Shown one piece after another: positions 1 through 9,483 of a DNA stretch of 30,360 nt. Position 1 is the first letter of the stretch; each line of letters begins with the position of its first letter. The stretch is from JBGSON01 sp041739085 (lineage in GTDB: Bacteria > Patescibacteriota > Gracilibacteria > CAIRYL01): the NCBI GenBank assembly GCA_041739085.1, contig JBGSON010000023.1, forward strand, positions 1-30,360, given 5' to 3'. Under the pieces are notes generated by a model. The model worked only from the letters and a program-made list of their open reading frames with translations, made no database searches and was not told the origin of the DNA. The position numbers and the translations under genes are program-made.

Positions 1-30
1 CCTTCTTTCTTTAATTTTTCAGCCGAAAAA

Positions 31-2370
31 ATGAAACGGTTTTTCAGATCCTCTCTCATCCTCTTTCTTTCAATCTCAATCGTCTCCTTATCGGGATGTT
101 CATCGACCGGGACCGGGACGGCGTCAACTGCGGAGAAAGAGCCCGTGAAGCTCGTGAAGATGTACAAGGTGAAAAAGGAAAAATTCATCCCTGAAATCGA
201 AGTTTCCGGAACACTGGAACCGCAATCAGAAACGACGCTCGCTGCAGAAGTCTCCGGATCGATCTCGAGTCTCAATATCCAGGAAGGAGATGAGGTGAAG
301 GCGGGACAGCTCCTCCTTGAGTTCGAGGAGGATGACAATGCCATCCGGCTCAATTATCAAAATTCCCTCATCAATTTCGATAATTCAAAATCGACGCTCT
401 CCCTGACGAAGAGATCTGCGGATCGGAACGAGGAGAGCGCGAAGATCGCTCTTGAACAGGCGGAGATCAGCTTCAAGAATGCGAAAAATACTGATGAAAA
501 GACCCTCGATTCCATCGATTCGCAGATCGAAGCCGCGAAGAAATCAGTAGAGATCGCGGCGACATCCGTGGAGATGGCCGAGAACACGCTTTCCGACATC
601 AATGAAAACAACATCAAGACTGAGGCAAATTTCGGTGAGAATGTACGGGATCTCGGAGATTCCACCCTCAAAAGCTTTCAGGATATCCTTCTCTATGGAG
701 ATGACATTCTCGGGATTACGAGCTCGAGTAAAAAGGAAAAGCGGCTCCCCCGTCCCTATGTCTCCTTCCATGACCCGAACCTCCTCAATTCCGCTGATTC
801 TGAATGGAGGCTCCTCAATACGAAAGCCGCTGATCTCGAGAAGAAGATCGAAAGTACAACGGATGAGAAATGGAAGGACCTTGATTACAGCCTTTCCGTC
901 ATGACGGAGATCAAGTCTCTCTGCAGGGATTTTCAATCATTCCTGAACATCATGGAGGACATCGCGGACAATACGATCGTCGGCGATACGATCACCGATC
1001 TCACGATCCAGACCCTAGCCGGGACCATCAATACCTTTCAGTCTGTCGTTGATTCTGAAAACCAGGGGATCACCGCACTTTCCCAGAGGATCACGGACTT
1101 CAGACTCCAGTCTCCGCAGGGGGTCCAAAACGCTCAGCTTTCAGTCGTAAACTCGAAAAACCAGCTTTCTCAGGCTGAGAAGAACCTGGAACAGCTCATC
1201 TCCCAGAACGAAGTGCAAAAAAGTTCCATGAGTTCCGCGGTAGAGACTTCAGAAAAAGCAGTTGAATCGGCGAAGAACCAGCTCGAGAATGTGAAGGAGA
1301 TCAATGAGCTCAGCATTCAGGGAGCGGAGACCCAGTATAAGAACGCGGAAAACATGCTCGATCAAGCCCTCATCCAACTCAATAAACTCACCGTAGAAAG
1401 CCCGGTGAAGGGAGTCGTCATTTCCCAGACCGTCGAAGAAGGAAATACGGTGAACATGGGGAGCCCCCTTTTCGTGATTGCAGAGATCGACACTCTTACC
1501 CTCAGGGGCGATGTCCCGGTCGATACCGCAAACGGGCTGAGCGAAGGGATGAAGGCCGATATCATCATTGAAGATTTTGAACCCCTGAAGGGACGGCTCG
1601 AAAGGATTTATCCGACCGCAGACCCGAACACCCGGCAGATCACTGTGGAGATCTCTGTGAACAACAAGAAACGGAATCTCCCCGTGAATGTTTTCGCAAA
1701 GGGCATTTTGAAGCTCCCTGAAGAAGATGATGCAGTGTTTATCCCGCTCACAAGCCTTGTCTCGCAAGATCCAGCGGAAGTCTTTGTTCTCTCGAAAGTC
1801 CCGACAGGAGATGATTTCTATTCTCTCCAGAAGGAGTTCATGGAGTCTCTCAAGAAATCTTCCCGGAGCATCAACTGGCTCCTCCCGAAAGACATCGATG
1901 CGGCCATCGAATCGGAAAAAACAGCCGCCGCGGCGAGTTCAGAAAAAGAAAAAGGATTTCTCGAGAAATATTCAAACGAGATCGAGTCTCTGAAGAAAAT
2001 AAGCGCTTCCTCGAATTTTCCGGGGTATCTCCTCTCGATCCCGACGTCGGAAGAGCAACAACTCTACTTCGTGAAAAAACAGACAGTGGTGATCGGACAG
2101 ATCCATCAGGACAGCGTGGAGATCGTTGAAGGGATCTCTCCCCGTGAGATCATTATCCGTGAAAAAATCCCCGGGATAGCGGAAGGAGATACGGTTGCCA
2201 TCCTCGATGAAAAAGCCATAGCAGATACTGCCGGCAAAGAAACAACGGATGAAATAAGTGATGAGGCAGAAATGGTCGATGAAAAGGATCCGGACCCCCT
2301 TCCTTCTTCCCCCTACACCGATGAGGCTCAAAGAGCGGAATCGATTCCTTCCGCACCTTCCGAGAGCTAA
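31..2370 (+). CDS. RND efflux periplasmic adaptor (HlyD/MFP family), lipoprotein, unusually long
   Basis: This is the membrane-fusion (adaptor) subunit that couples to the RND pump encoded next. Residues 1-22 are a lipoprotein signal ending in LSGC, so Cys23 is the predicted lipidated residue. A first lipoyl half-motif (about 66-100) precedes a helical coiled-coil region of roughly 350 residues. The second lipoyl half and beta-barrel follow (about 452-560), with the family-like run PTADPNTRQITVE. The C-terminal membrane-proximal strands (about 568-588 and 678-725) are split by an insert of about 90 helical, charged residues. An acidic Pro/Ser-rich tail ends the protein. At 779 aa it is about twice the usual 350-450 aa of the family. 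Only 32 nt separate it from the pump gene, so one operon is likely. The start gives an intact signal peptide, although no Shine-Dalgarno is visible. Family assignment is firm; substrate is unknown. Confidence 0.9.
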   Translation: MKRFFRSSLILFLSISIVSLSGCSSTGTGTASTAEKEPVKLVKMYKVKKEKFIPEIEVSGTLEPQSETTLAAEVSGSISSLNIQEGDEVKAGQLLLEFEEDDNAIRLNYQNSLINFDNSKSTLSLTKRSADRNEESAKIALEQAEISFKNAKNTDEKTLDSIDSQIEAAKKSVEIAATSVEMAENTLSDINENNIKTEANFGENVRDLGDSTLKSFQDILLYGDDILGITSSSKKEKRLPRPYVSFHDPNLLNSADSEWRLLNTKAADLEKKIESTTDEKWKDLDYSLSVMTEIKSLCRDFQSFLNIMEDIADNTIVGDTITDLTIQTLAGTINTFQSVVDSENQGITALSQRITDFRLQSPQGVQNAQLSVVNSKNQLSQAEKNLEQLISQNEVQKSSMSSAVETSEKAVESAKNQLENVKEINELSIQGAETQYKNAENMLDQALIQLNKLTVESPVKGVVISQTVEEGNTVNMGSPLFVIAEIDTLTLRGDVPVDTANGLSEGMKADIIIEDFEPLKGRLERIYPTADPNTRQITVEISVNNKKRNLPVNVFAKGILKLPEEDDAVFIPLTSLVSQDPAEVFVLSKVPTGDDFYSLQKEFMESLKKSSRSINWLLPKDIDAAIESEKTAAAASSEKEKGFLEKYSNEIESLKKISASSNFPGYLLSIPTSEEQQLYFVKKQTVVIGQIHQDSVEIVEGISPREIIIREKIPGIAEGDTVAILDEKAIADTAGKETTDEISDEAEMVDEKDPDPLPSSPYTDEAQRAESIPSAPSES

Positions 2371-2402
2371 ACCTCTCCACTCCATTCATATGATGATTCC
2401 CC

Positions 2403-5400
2403 ATGGCCAATTCTGAGAAAAACCCGACGGAAGAGATTAAGAATCTCGCAGACCAAGACCATCATTGGTCGACATATTTTATAAGAAACCAGAAAGTGGG
2501 AGTCCTTGTCGGGATTGTTCTGATTATTTTCGGTGGCCTCGGTACTTATCTCATTCCAAAAGAAAGCTCACCGTCGATTAACTTTGGAATGGCGATCATT
2601 TCGACCGTCTATCCGGGGGCCGGTGCCGAAGATATCGATACTCTCATCACACAAAAAATCGAGGGCAAGCTGAGAGTGATCAACGGCATCAAGAAACTAT
2701 CCTCGACATCACAAAACGGCATTTCGACCATCAGCATCGAATTTGAACCGGAGGTGGACATGGTAAAAGCCATGAACGACCTCCGGAGCAAGGTATCAGA
2801 GTCAAAATCCGATCTTCCGAGCGACCTCGAGAGTGATCCATACGTTCTGGAGGTCGACACTTCGATGGTGCAGCCATTCTTCTCGATCGTGGTCTACGGA
2901 CCATATGCGGATTATGAACTGACGGACTTCGCTGAAGAGCTTAAGACATATCTCGAATCCATTGCGGATGTGGCGAGCGTGAATATTATGGGAGGAGCCG
3001 ATCGCGAGATCGTCATCGATATCGATCCGGCAAAACTCGAAGCATATGGGACGAGCATGGATGAGGTGATTTTCGCGATCCAGAGTTCTCACCGGGATAC
3101 CCCGGTCGGTGATTTTGAGATCGAGACTTTTTCTTACAATATCCGCTTTGAGGGAAAATATGAAACTCCAGGAGACATCGCGAACATCAATCTGAAAAAT
3201 CTTTCCCAAAATGGAAAAGTGAGCATGCTGACCATCGGAGATGTTGCATCAATAACGGAAAAAGGGGAAGACACGAACTCGATAATGCGGATGGGATTTC
3301 CGGGAAAGGAAACAGAAAATGCGGTCGAATTGAGTGTGAGTAAGAAAAAAAATGCAAATATTTTTTCTGTCGATGCAAACGTCCGGAAAAAAATGGATGA
3401 ATATGCGATCACAAATTTCCCGGATGATCTCAAATATACCTACACCATGGAGGCGGTAATAGATGTCAAGGAGAGCTATGTGAACACTTTTGACACCGGA
3501 TGGCAGGCCATTCTTATTGTCCTTCTTCTCCTTTTCGCCTTTATAGGCCTTCGGGAAGGATTCGTCGCGGCCCTCGTCATTCCGATGACCGTCCTCACCA
3601 CCATCGGATTCTATCATTTCGTCCTTGGAGAAACCCTGAATTTCATCGTGAACTTTTCCATGATCATCGCCCTGGGGATCCTTGTGGACACTTCCATCGT
3701 CATCGTTCAGGCGATCCGGATATACATCGACAAAGGGCTCGATCCAAAGGATGCCGCGATCGCGACCCTCCGTGAGTTCAATGGCCCGCTCATTTCGAGC
3801 GTGCTCACGAACATCGTCGTATTCATCCCTCTTTTTTCTCTCCCCGGACTCGTCGGAAAATTCCTTTCCTATATTCCCGTTACCCTTTTCATTGTCCAGA
3901 TCTCCGCGCTCCTCATCTCACTCCTCATCATCCCGGCTATAGCATCGGTCGTCATGAAGCCGAAGAAGAAAGAGAAACCATGCTCGGAGACCAAATCCGG
4001 AGTCTTCAAACACGTCTGCACTTTACTCAAGGGGCTCCTCGCTCTCTTCCGGACACCGTTCCGGGCAACGGAAAGATTTCTCGTTAATTCCTATGAGTTC
4101 ACATTGAAGAAGCTTCTCCCAAAACGATTTTTCCGCCTCGGGATTTTCTGGCTCGTTTCTCTCTCTTTTGCCCTCTCATTCCTCCTTCCCGTAAAGTTTA
4201 TCCTTTTCCCGACAGGAGATCTTTTTTATTTCACCATCCAGGTGGAAAAGTCGAAAGGGATGACCGCAGAAACAATAGAAGCGCTTCTCCCTGCCATCGA
4301 AGAAAAAGTGTTCGCGTTCCCCGAAGTAAAAAAAGTCCAGACGACGGTAAGCGGAGACCAGGCGAACCTCTATGTTGAACTTTACGATGCAAAAGAGCGG
4401 GAAGCAAAGGGCCAGAGAACAAGTGTCGATGTCACCAATGAACTCAAACGGGACCTCGAACCCTATGCTCTTGATACCGGTGCTACCATCAGGATAGCCA
4501 ATGCGGAGAACGGGCCTCCGAGCGAATTCCCGGTAGGATACCGGGTGGTCATGTCTTCTCCGAAGCTCATCCCAGAAGCGGAGGAAGTGGCAAAAGACCT
4601 GACAGAAATCTTGAAAGACATCCCCGGGACTTCGGGAGTGAAACATGACATCGAACTCACGGCCGGAGAATTCCTTTTCCGCGTCGACCGGGAGAAGGCG
4701 ATCAATCTCCATTTGAATCCGGACACCATCGCGTTCTTTCTCCGGAAAGCCGTGAAAGGAATCAATATCGGGACTATTTCCCGAGGAGACAGAGATATGA
4801 ATATTATTGTGAAGTATGATGAAAAAACGCTCGAGCACATTGATGACCTCCTCAATATCTCTCTCCAGAACCAGATGGGTGAATACATTCCTCTGAGTGA
4901 AGTCGTGGACGAGAACCTTCAGTCGAGCCTCAGCACCGTTCGCAGGAGAGACACAAAACTCGCGTTTACCGTATCCAGCCTTCTCGACGAAAACGGGAAC
5001 GCAGCAGAAATCAGCGCGGAATTCCTGAAACGCATCGATGGATATAATCTCCCCGATGGAGTTACCATAGAGGATGCCGGGGAAAACGCAGCAAATGTGG
5101 AACTCATAAAGGCGTTCCAGACATTCTTTGTCATCGCCATCTTCCTCATCTTCTTCATCCTCGTCATCGAGTTCGATTCATTCTCCCAGCCTCTTCTCAT
5201 CCTCTTGACCATCCTCTTCGCACAGATCGGCGTCAATTTCGGACTCTGGGTCACGAACTCTGTGAAAGGCCTTCCGTATCTCATCGGTCTCATCACGCTT
5301 TCAGGGATTGTCGTCAATAACTCCATCATCCTCATCGACCAGATCAATAAAAGACATCAGGAACTCCCGAATGAGAGCATTTTCCCGCTCATCGCAGAAT

Positions 5401-5771
5401 CAGGAAAATCACGGTTCATGCCGATCCTTCTTACGACCCTGTCGACGACCTTCGGAATCGTCCCGCTCATCTTCATCGATGTATTCTGGTCGTGCATCAG
5501 CTACACCATTATCTTCGGGCTCCTCGTGGGAACGGTCCTCACCCTTTTTGTAACTCCCATCTCCTACTATCAGCTGAAGTATGAAAAAGTCCTCACATTC
5601 CTTCCGATCATCGCGCTTGCTCCTCTCTCTCAGGTATTCATGAATACGAATATGATGATACAGGGGATCTCAGGAGTGATCACGATCGTCCTCTTTCTCT
5701 TCGTCATAAAGGCGTACCGGAAAGCGAGGAAAATGGACCTGGAGAAATCTCCCGTTGAAATTCTGGATTAA
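2403..5771 (+). CDS. RND (AcrB/HAE1-like) efflux transporter permease
   Basis: This is an inner-membrane pump of the resistance-nodulation-division superfamily, which uses the proton gradient to export compounds together with an adaptor. The 1122 aa are close to the usual 1000-1100. TM1 (about 32-52) is followed by a porter domain with the typical VYPGAGAEDID start. A TM2-6 block (about 370-520), a second porter domain and a C-terminal TM block with LSGIVVNNSIILID follow. A Lys/Glu-rich cytoplasmic linker (about 525-575) separates the halves. In TM4, where AcrB has two adjacent proton-relay Asp residues, this protein has Asp429-Thr430. In TM10 the AcrB Lys position falls in the VVNN motif, as in many HAE1 relatives. 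No outer-membrane TolC-like gene is nearby. The stop codon directly abuts the stop of the convergent gene, and no terminator is seen. Family firm, substrate unknown. Confidence 0.93.
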   Translation: MANSEKNPTEEIKNLADQDHHWSTYFIRNQKVGVLVGIVLIIFGGLGTYLIPKESSPSINFGMAIISTVYPGAGAEDIDTLITQKIEGKLRVINGIKKLSSTSQNGISTISIEFEPEVDMVKAMNDLRSKVSESKSDLPSDLESDPYVLEVDTSMVQPFFSIVVYGPYADYELTDFAEELKTYLESIADVASVNIMGGADREIVIDIDPAKLEAYGTSMDEVIFAIQSSHRDTPVGDFEIETFSYNIRFEGKYETPGDIANINLKNLSQNGKVSMLTIGDVASITEKGEDTNSIMRMGFPGKETENAVELSVSKKKNANIFSVDANVRKKMDEYAITNFPDDLKYTYTMEAVIDVKESYVNTFDTGWQAILIVLLLLFAFIGLREGFVAALVIPMTVLTTIGFYHFVLGETLNFIVNFSMIIALGILVDTSIVIVQAIRIYIDKGLDPKDAAIATLREFNGPLISSVLTNIVVFIPLFSLPGLVGKFLSYIPVTLFIVQISALLISLLIIPAIASVVMKPKKKEKPCSETKSGVFKHVCTLLKGLLALFRTPFRATERFLVNSYEFTLKKLLPKRFFRLGIFWLVSLSFALSFLLPVKFILFPTGDLFYFTIQVEKSKGMTAETIEALLPAIEEKVFAFPEVKKVQTTVSGDQANLYVELYDAKEREAKGQRTSVDVTNELKRDLEPYALDTGATIRIANAENGPPSEFPVGYRVVMSSPKLIPEAEEVAKDLTEILKDIPGTSGVKHDIELTAGEFLFRVDREKAINLHLNPDTIAFFLRKAVKGINIGTISRGDRDMNIIVKYDEKTLEHIDDLLNISLQNQMGEYIPLSEVVDENLQSSLSTVRRRDTKLAFTVSSLLDENGNAAEISAEFLKRIDGYNLPDGVTIEDAGENAANVELIKAFQTFFVIAIFLIFFILVIEFDSFSQPLLILLTILFAQIGVNFGLWVTNSVKGLPYLIGLITLSGIVVNNSIILIDQINKRHQELPNESIFPLIAESGKSRFMPILLTTLSTTFGIVPLIFIDVFWSCISYTIIFGLLVGTVLTLFVTPISYYQLKYEKVLTFLPIIALAPLSQVFMNTNMMIQGISGVITIVLFLFVIKAYRKARKMDLEKSPVEILD

Positions 5772-6857
5772 TTACGCAGTTCCCCCGTCACTCCGGGAAA
5801 GCTCATGAATGAGGAGCGCTGTTCTTTGCTCCATAATGGTGAACAGGTTCATCACCTTCTCGAATTCTTTCATGAATTCTGCCGTGGAACGGGTTTTGGC
5901 TCCCTTCCGCTTCTTCTTTTTCCCTTTGCTTTCCTCTTCCTTCAAAAGCATCTCGTAAAACGCGGAATAATACTCGAGGATGGACAGGAATTGGATTTGA
6001 AGAGAACGGAACTCAAACGTCCTTTCAATTTCGCCCCGGTATTCTGAAAAAACCGTTCCCAAACTCTGAAAAAGTGACAACACTTCTCCTCCGAACTCAT
6101 CGGAGGTTTTATCTCCATCCTGGACCATCGCAAATCCGAGCGACACGTCTGCGATCTTCGCAGAGAGAAGTTGACGTATCTCGATGAGAAACGAGCGGAT
6201 ACGGTTTTCCGGCCTTTCTCTTCCTTCTTCTCCAAGATCATCGCGCACGTTTCCAACGTCGATCGCTGAAGGAGAAGAAACGAGGAAGAGCATGAAGAGC
6301 AATTCCCTTGCGTCATGGACGATCGTCCCGAGCTCAGCGATCTTCTGCCGGACGATCGGATTCTCTCCGTCTTTTAATCCGTTCTGCCGGGGAAATGAAA
6401 TGGAGGACCCGAGCGCCGGAGTAATCACAGGGAGAACTGCAAAATCGATATGCGAAAGCAGTGAGCGAAGAAACAGCGAGAGATCAGGATCAACGTTTTC
6501 CAGCTGATATATGTGGTCTGACTTGGCAATCTCAGAGTAGAGCTCTCCACAGGTATCTCCTCCTCCGATTCCCTCGCGAGCCAGTATCCCGAGCGCGAGC
6601 CGGATCTCCTCAAATCGGGTTCGGATGCTCGTTTCTCCGAGTTCCGTACTGAGGGACACGAGTTTTTCTTCCAGTGATTCGAGCTCTTTGATCACGGAAT
6701 CCGCGATCCGGTGAACCCTTCCCAGAATCCTTTTCCGTTCCCCCGAGATGCGATCAGGACGATCCCTCAACCCATCTGCAGAAATCTCTGGAGGGAGAGA
6801 TGCTTCTAATACGCCGCAATCAGTGTTTCCCGGAGTCTGGAATGGGATGATTTTCAT
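5772..6857 (-). CDS. hypothetical protein, soluble, helical (361 aa)
   Basis: I do not recognise a family. The 361-aa product has no signal peptide and no convincing TM segment. It looks mostly alpha-helical, with long amphipathic stretches around residues 40-95 and 215-290, a basic Lys-rich cluster near 310-322 (KGKKKKRKG) and a final helix. The ATG overlaps the TGA of the upstream 836-aa gene by 4 nt (ATGA), which implies translational coupling and a joint function. The stop lies back-to-back with the stop of the convergent RND gene. Codon use matches the ribosomal genes around it, so it is probably a resident gene. The Lys cluster could be a flexible linker or a nucleic-acid or membrane-surface contact; that is speculation. 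Confidence 0.8.
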   Translation of the reverse strand: MKIIPFQTPGNTDCGVLEASLPPEISADGLRDRPDRISGERKRILGRVHRIADSVIKELESLEEKLVSLSTELGETSIRTRFEEIRLALGILAREGIGGGDTCGELYSEIAKSDHIYQLENVDPDLSLFLRSLLSHIDFAVLPVITPALGSSISFPRQNGLKDGENPIVRQKIAELGTIVHDARELLFMLFLVSSPSAIDVGNVRDDLGEEGRERPENRIRSFLIEIRQLLSAKIADVSLGFAMVQDGDKTSDEFGGEVLSLFQSLGTVFSEYRGEIERTFEFRSLQIQFLSILEYYSAFYEMLLKEEESKGKKKKRKGAKTRSTAEFMKEFEKVMNLFTIMEQRTALLIHELSRSDGGTA

Positions 6858-9364
6858 GTTTTCGGAGTTTTTCCATCTCTGCCTCCTCTTTCCTCTTCTG
6901 CCATTTCATCCCGCAATTCTGCAAATATGGATGATCCTGATGGAGCTTCTTCACGAGAAGTTTTGCTCCTATCAGAATCCAGAGAGGTACTGAAAGCCCT
7001 CATTCTCGCATCAACCGGCATGATGAAAAGAGAACCGTAGATGCTTTCCATCGCTTCCCAGATTCTGGTCAGCTTATGTTCGATTCTCTGGCTGAGGAGA
7101 AGCATTTGAGCTGCGTACTCGTTTCTTTTCTCTCCAGAAATGTGGCCGCAGTGTTCAACATGATTTTTGATCTCTGCTTCATGTTGTTTTCTCCCTTCTG
7201 GCGGTATGTTCTTTCCCTTCAGGAATTCCTGCATCGCTCCATCTCCCTCTCCTGGTTCCGAAAAGCAGTAATCAAGGTTGATCGTGAGCAGGCGGTCGAA
7301 CCACGAAGGTTGACCGATAATCGCCGCTGCCCTCGATCTTAAACTCACGAACGAAGAAAGTTCTTCTTCAAGATTCCTCAACGGCTCTGATATCCGCTGC
7401 GCGTCCTGAAATCGAAGTTTCGAATGTCCGGCAAACTGGGCGATCAAAGGTTTCAGATGGTAGAAGAGATCTTCAAAATAAATGAGAATCCTCTCCATCT
7501 CCGCTCTTCCCATGGGGTCTGGGGCGTCGAGGAAGGATAGTGCGAGCGTTCTGGAAAGCTGCGGGAAATTATCCGGAGAAAACCTCACTCCTTCAAGCAA
7601 CTGTGTGGTGAAATAGACTGATTCGAAATGCATTCTCAATAATGTCGCCATTGCAATGATCTTGCGGACATCTTCCGCATTCGCACTCCCGAACATTTCC
7701 TCCCGATAATGATCTTCAGGAAAGACCGCTCTCGGGTCGGCGACCGTGAGACTCAACGCGGCGCGTATGAGGAAGAAATCCCTGAATTTGAACATCCCGA
7801 CGCAAAATTTTTCTTTCAGGGACTCGACAAACAGAGCATGGACTCCCGGCTGGACATGAGTCGTGAAATCCTCTGCGAACGTTTTTATTTCGTCGAGTGG
7901 AATACCGTTTAAGAGTCTGACGACTTCTGCAATCTTCGATCGAACGCTATTCCCGACTTGAGTTTCAACGACTTCCCCAATTGAACGGTGTTCACGGATC
8001 GATCCCCACGTTGGATCGTACGTGGCATTGATCGCTCCCAAGAGTGAGACTTTCTTTGCCGCTCCGCCTCTCCCGCGGTCATTTTCTGACCTTGGGGCCA
8101 TTCTCTCTTTGCAATTGAGCTTTGCAAACAACTCTATCATTCTTGCTAAGCTTTCGGCGATAGACCTATTGGAAACGAGTTTTCCACCGACGATGATCTT
8201 CTTCTCCGGTCCCATGAACAATCCCATCGCCTCAAATGAGGCATATATTTGTCTCAGTTCCGATTCGATAGCTTCACTCACATTCCGGAGATTCGTAAAC
8301 GCTGTTCCCAGATCCGAAAAAGGACGCCACGCACTCTCCGGATCAGATTCCTTCCCCGCGAGGGCAGCAGAGCATTCTTTCATCAATTTTCTGATCAATT
8401 CTATGAGATCGAGAAATCCGTATTCGTATGGCTGATCCTCATTGATCAATCTCGTCTTGATATGGTTTAGCTGCACTTCCATCTGATCATTGATCCTTCT
8501 CTCCCGCTGAATAGGACCGATGGAATCATCAAACTCCTGCCGGAATCTCGTTTTGCATTCGATGAGTGCTTCTCTCACCTGCGGAAACGATGATCCTCCG
8601 TCGAAAAGAGGAGGGATTTTTTTCGTCATGTCGTCACAGAGCGAAAAAAACATGCCGAGCATCTCATCGAATTTCTCGGGTGATGCTTTCATGATATCTT
8701 CATTGTCCTGAGCGATCGAGCGGATGATCTCCACGGTATTCCACAGCTCCTTGATTCTCCTGTTTTGTGGGGATATTTCGCGATGGAATTCGGTAAGCCT
8801 CAGGATGGATTCAACAAAAGTCCTCCAGCGTTCGAGAGTAATGGGTTGAAGCGAATTTCCTTCAGAAAGATTCAATGACCCTTTCTGAAAGAGAACTTCA
8901 TCCACTTCCCCACCGCGATTTTTTTCAGGGAGAGATTCCAAAGGACGATTTGCATCTCTTCCCTTGAGCGGGGCTCGAATCTTCATCCTCCTGATGATTT
9001 CTTCAACAAATCCGATTGTTTCCAGCCGGTCCTTCTCGAGTTCCTCCGGACTTCTGATCTGTGTGATGAGAAGCCGTGCCGCGTATGACCGGATATTGCG
9101 AACGAGCGACGGGATATGTTCTGGAGTGATGGTCACCGCATTCTCCTTCTCCCCATGAGTCTGGACAACATTTGGTATTGGAAGCGCTTTTCGTTCAAGA
9201 ATTCCTGCGATGAACAGAAGCACTCGCGCCCTCCATTCGTGCCTTCCCAGAAAATAATCCACATCTTCCGGCGGCACTCCAACGGCATGAAGGTTCTTTC
9301 TCAGTGTACTCAGTTGTTCCTCTGCGCTTCCTGTGAATTCCGGCGGGGTTGGAGATTGGGTCAT
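6854..9364 (-). CDS. hypothetical protein, large, soluble, helical (836 aa)
   Basis: I do not recognise a family. The 836 aa carry no signal peptide and no membrane segment. The sequence is rich in Arg, Glu and Leu and reads as a long series of helices. No P-loop, HUH, nuclease or other catalytic motif stands out. The N-terminal part (about 1-110) and the charged C-terminal tail (about 795-836) look partly disordered. It is the first gene of a two-gene unit and its TGA overlaps the start of the 361-aa gene. The ATG at 9364 sits about 30 nt after a plausible promoter. It follows the ribosomal cluster in the same direction with 119 nt between, and no clear terminator intervenes, so read-through from rpsC is possible. 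A structural or scaffolding role is the most one can guess. Confidence 0.82.
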   Translation of the reverse strand: MTQSPTPPEFTGSAEEQLSTLRKNLHAVGVPPEDVDYFLGRHEWRARVLLFIAGILERKALPIPNVVQTHGEKENAVTITPEHIPSLVRNIRSYAARLLITQIRSPEELEKDRLETIGFVEEIIRRMKIRAPLKGRDANRPLESLPEKNRGGEVDEVLFQKGSLNLSEGNSLQPITLERWRTFVESILRLTEFHREISPQNRRIKELWNTVEIIRSIAQDNEDIMKASPEKFDEMLGMFFSLCDDMTKKIPPLFDGGSSFPQVREALIECKTRFRQEFDDSIGPIQRERRINDQMEVQLNHIKTRLINEDQPYEYGFLDLIELIRKLMKECSAALAGKESDPESAWRPFSDLGTAFTNLRNVSEAIESELRQIYASFEAMGLFMGPEKKIIVGGKLVSNRSIAESLARMIELFAKLNCKERMAPRSENDRGRGGAAKKVSLLGAINATYDPTWGSIREHRSIGEVVETQVGNSVRSKIAEVVRLLNGIPLDEIKTFAEDFTTHVQPGVHALFVESLKEKFCVGMFKFRDFFLIRAALSLTVADPRAVFPEDHYREEMFGSANAEDVRKIIAMATLLRMHFESVYFTTQLLEGVRFSPDNFPQLSRTLALSFLDAPDPMGRAEMERILIYFEDLFYHLKPLIAQFAGHSKLRFQDAQRISEPLRNLEEELSSFVSLRSRAAAIIGQPSWFDRLLTINLDYCFSEPGEGDGAMQEFLKGKNIPPEGRKQHEAEIKNHVEHCGHISGEKRNEYAAQMLLLSQRIEHKLTRIWEAMESIYGSLFIMPVDARMRAFSTSLDSDRSKTSREEAPSGSSIFAELRDEMAEEERGGRDGKTPKT

Positions 9365-9394
9365 AAAAAAAGTACAGCGGAAAATTGGGTATAA

Positions 9395-9423
9395 TATTTA
9401 CACCATTTCCAATAATCCGTCAA
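9395..9423 (-). promoter_or_regulatory. candidate promoter for the 836/361-aa gene pair
   Basis: On the minus strand TTGACG (9423-9418) is followed after 17 nt by TAAATA (9400-9395), with more A/T (TTATA) just downstream. It lies about 30 nt before the ATG at 9364. The -35 box is good and the -10 is weak. It would give the two unknown genes transcription independent of the ribosomal operon. Confidence 0.45.
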
Positions 9424-9483
9424 GAACTCTCCCCTTGAAACACGGAATCCATATTCTATCCAAATCCTGGGAAGAGATTCTCC

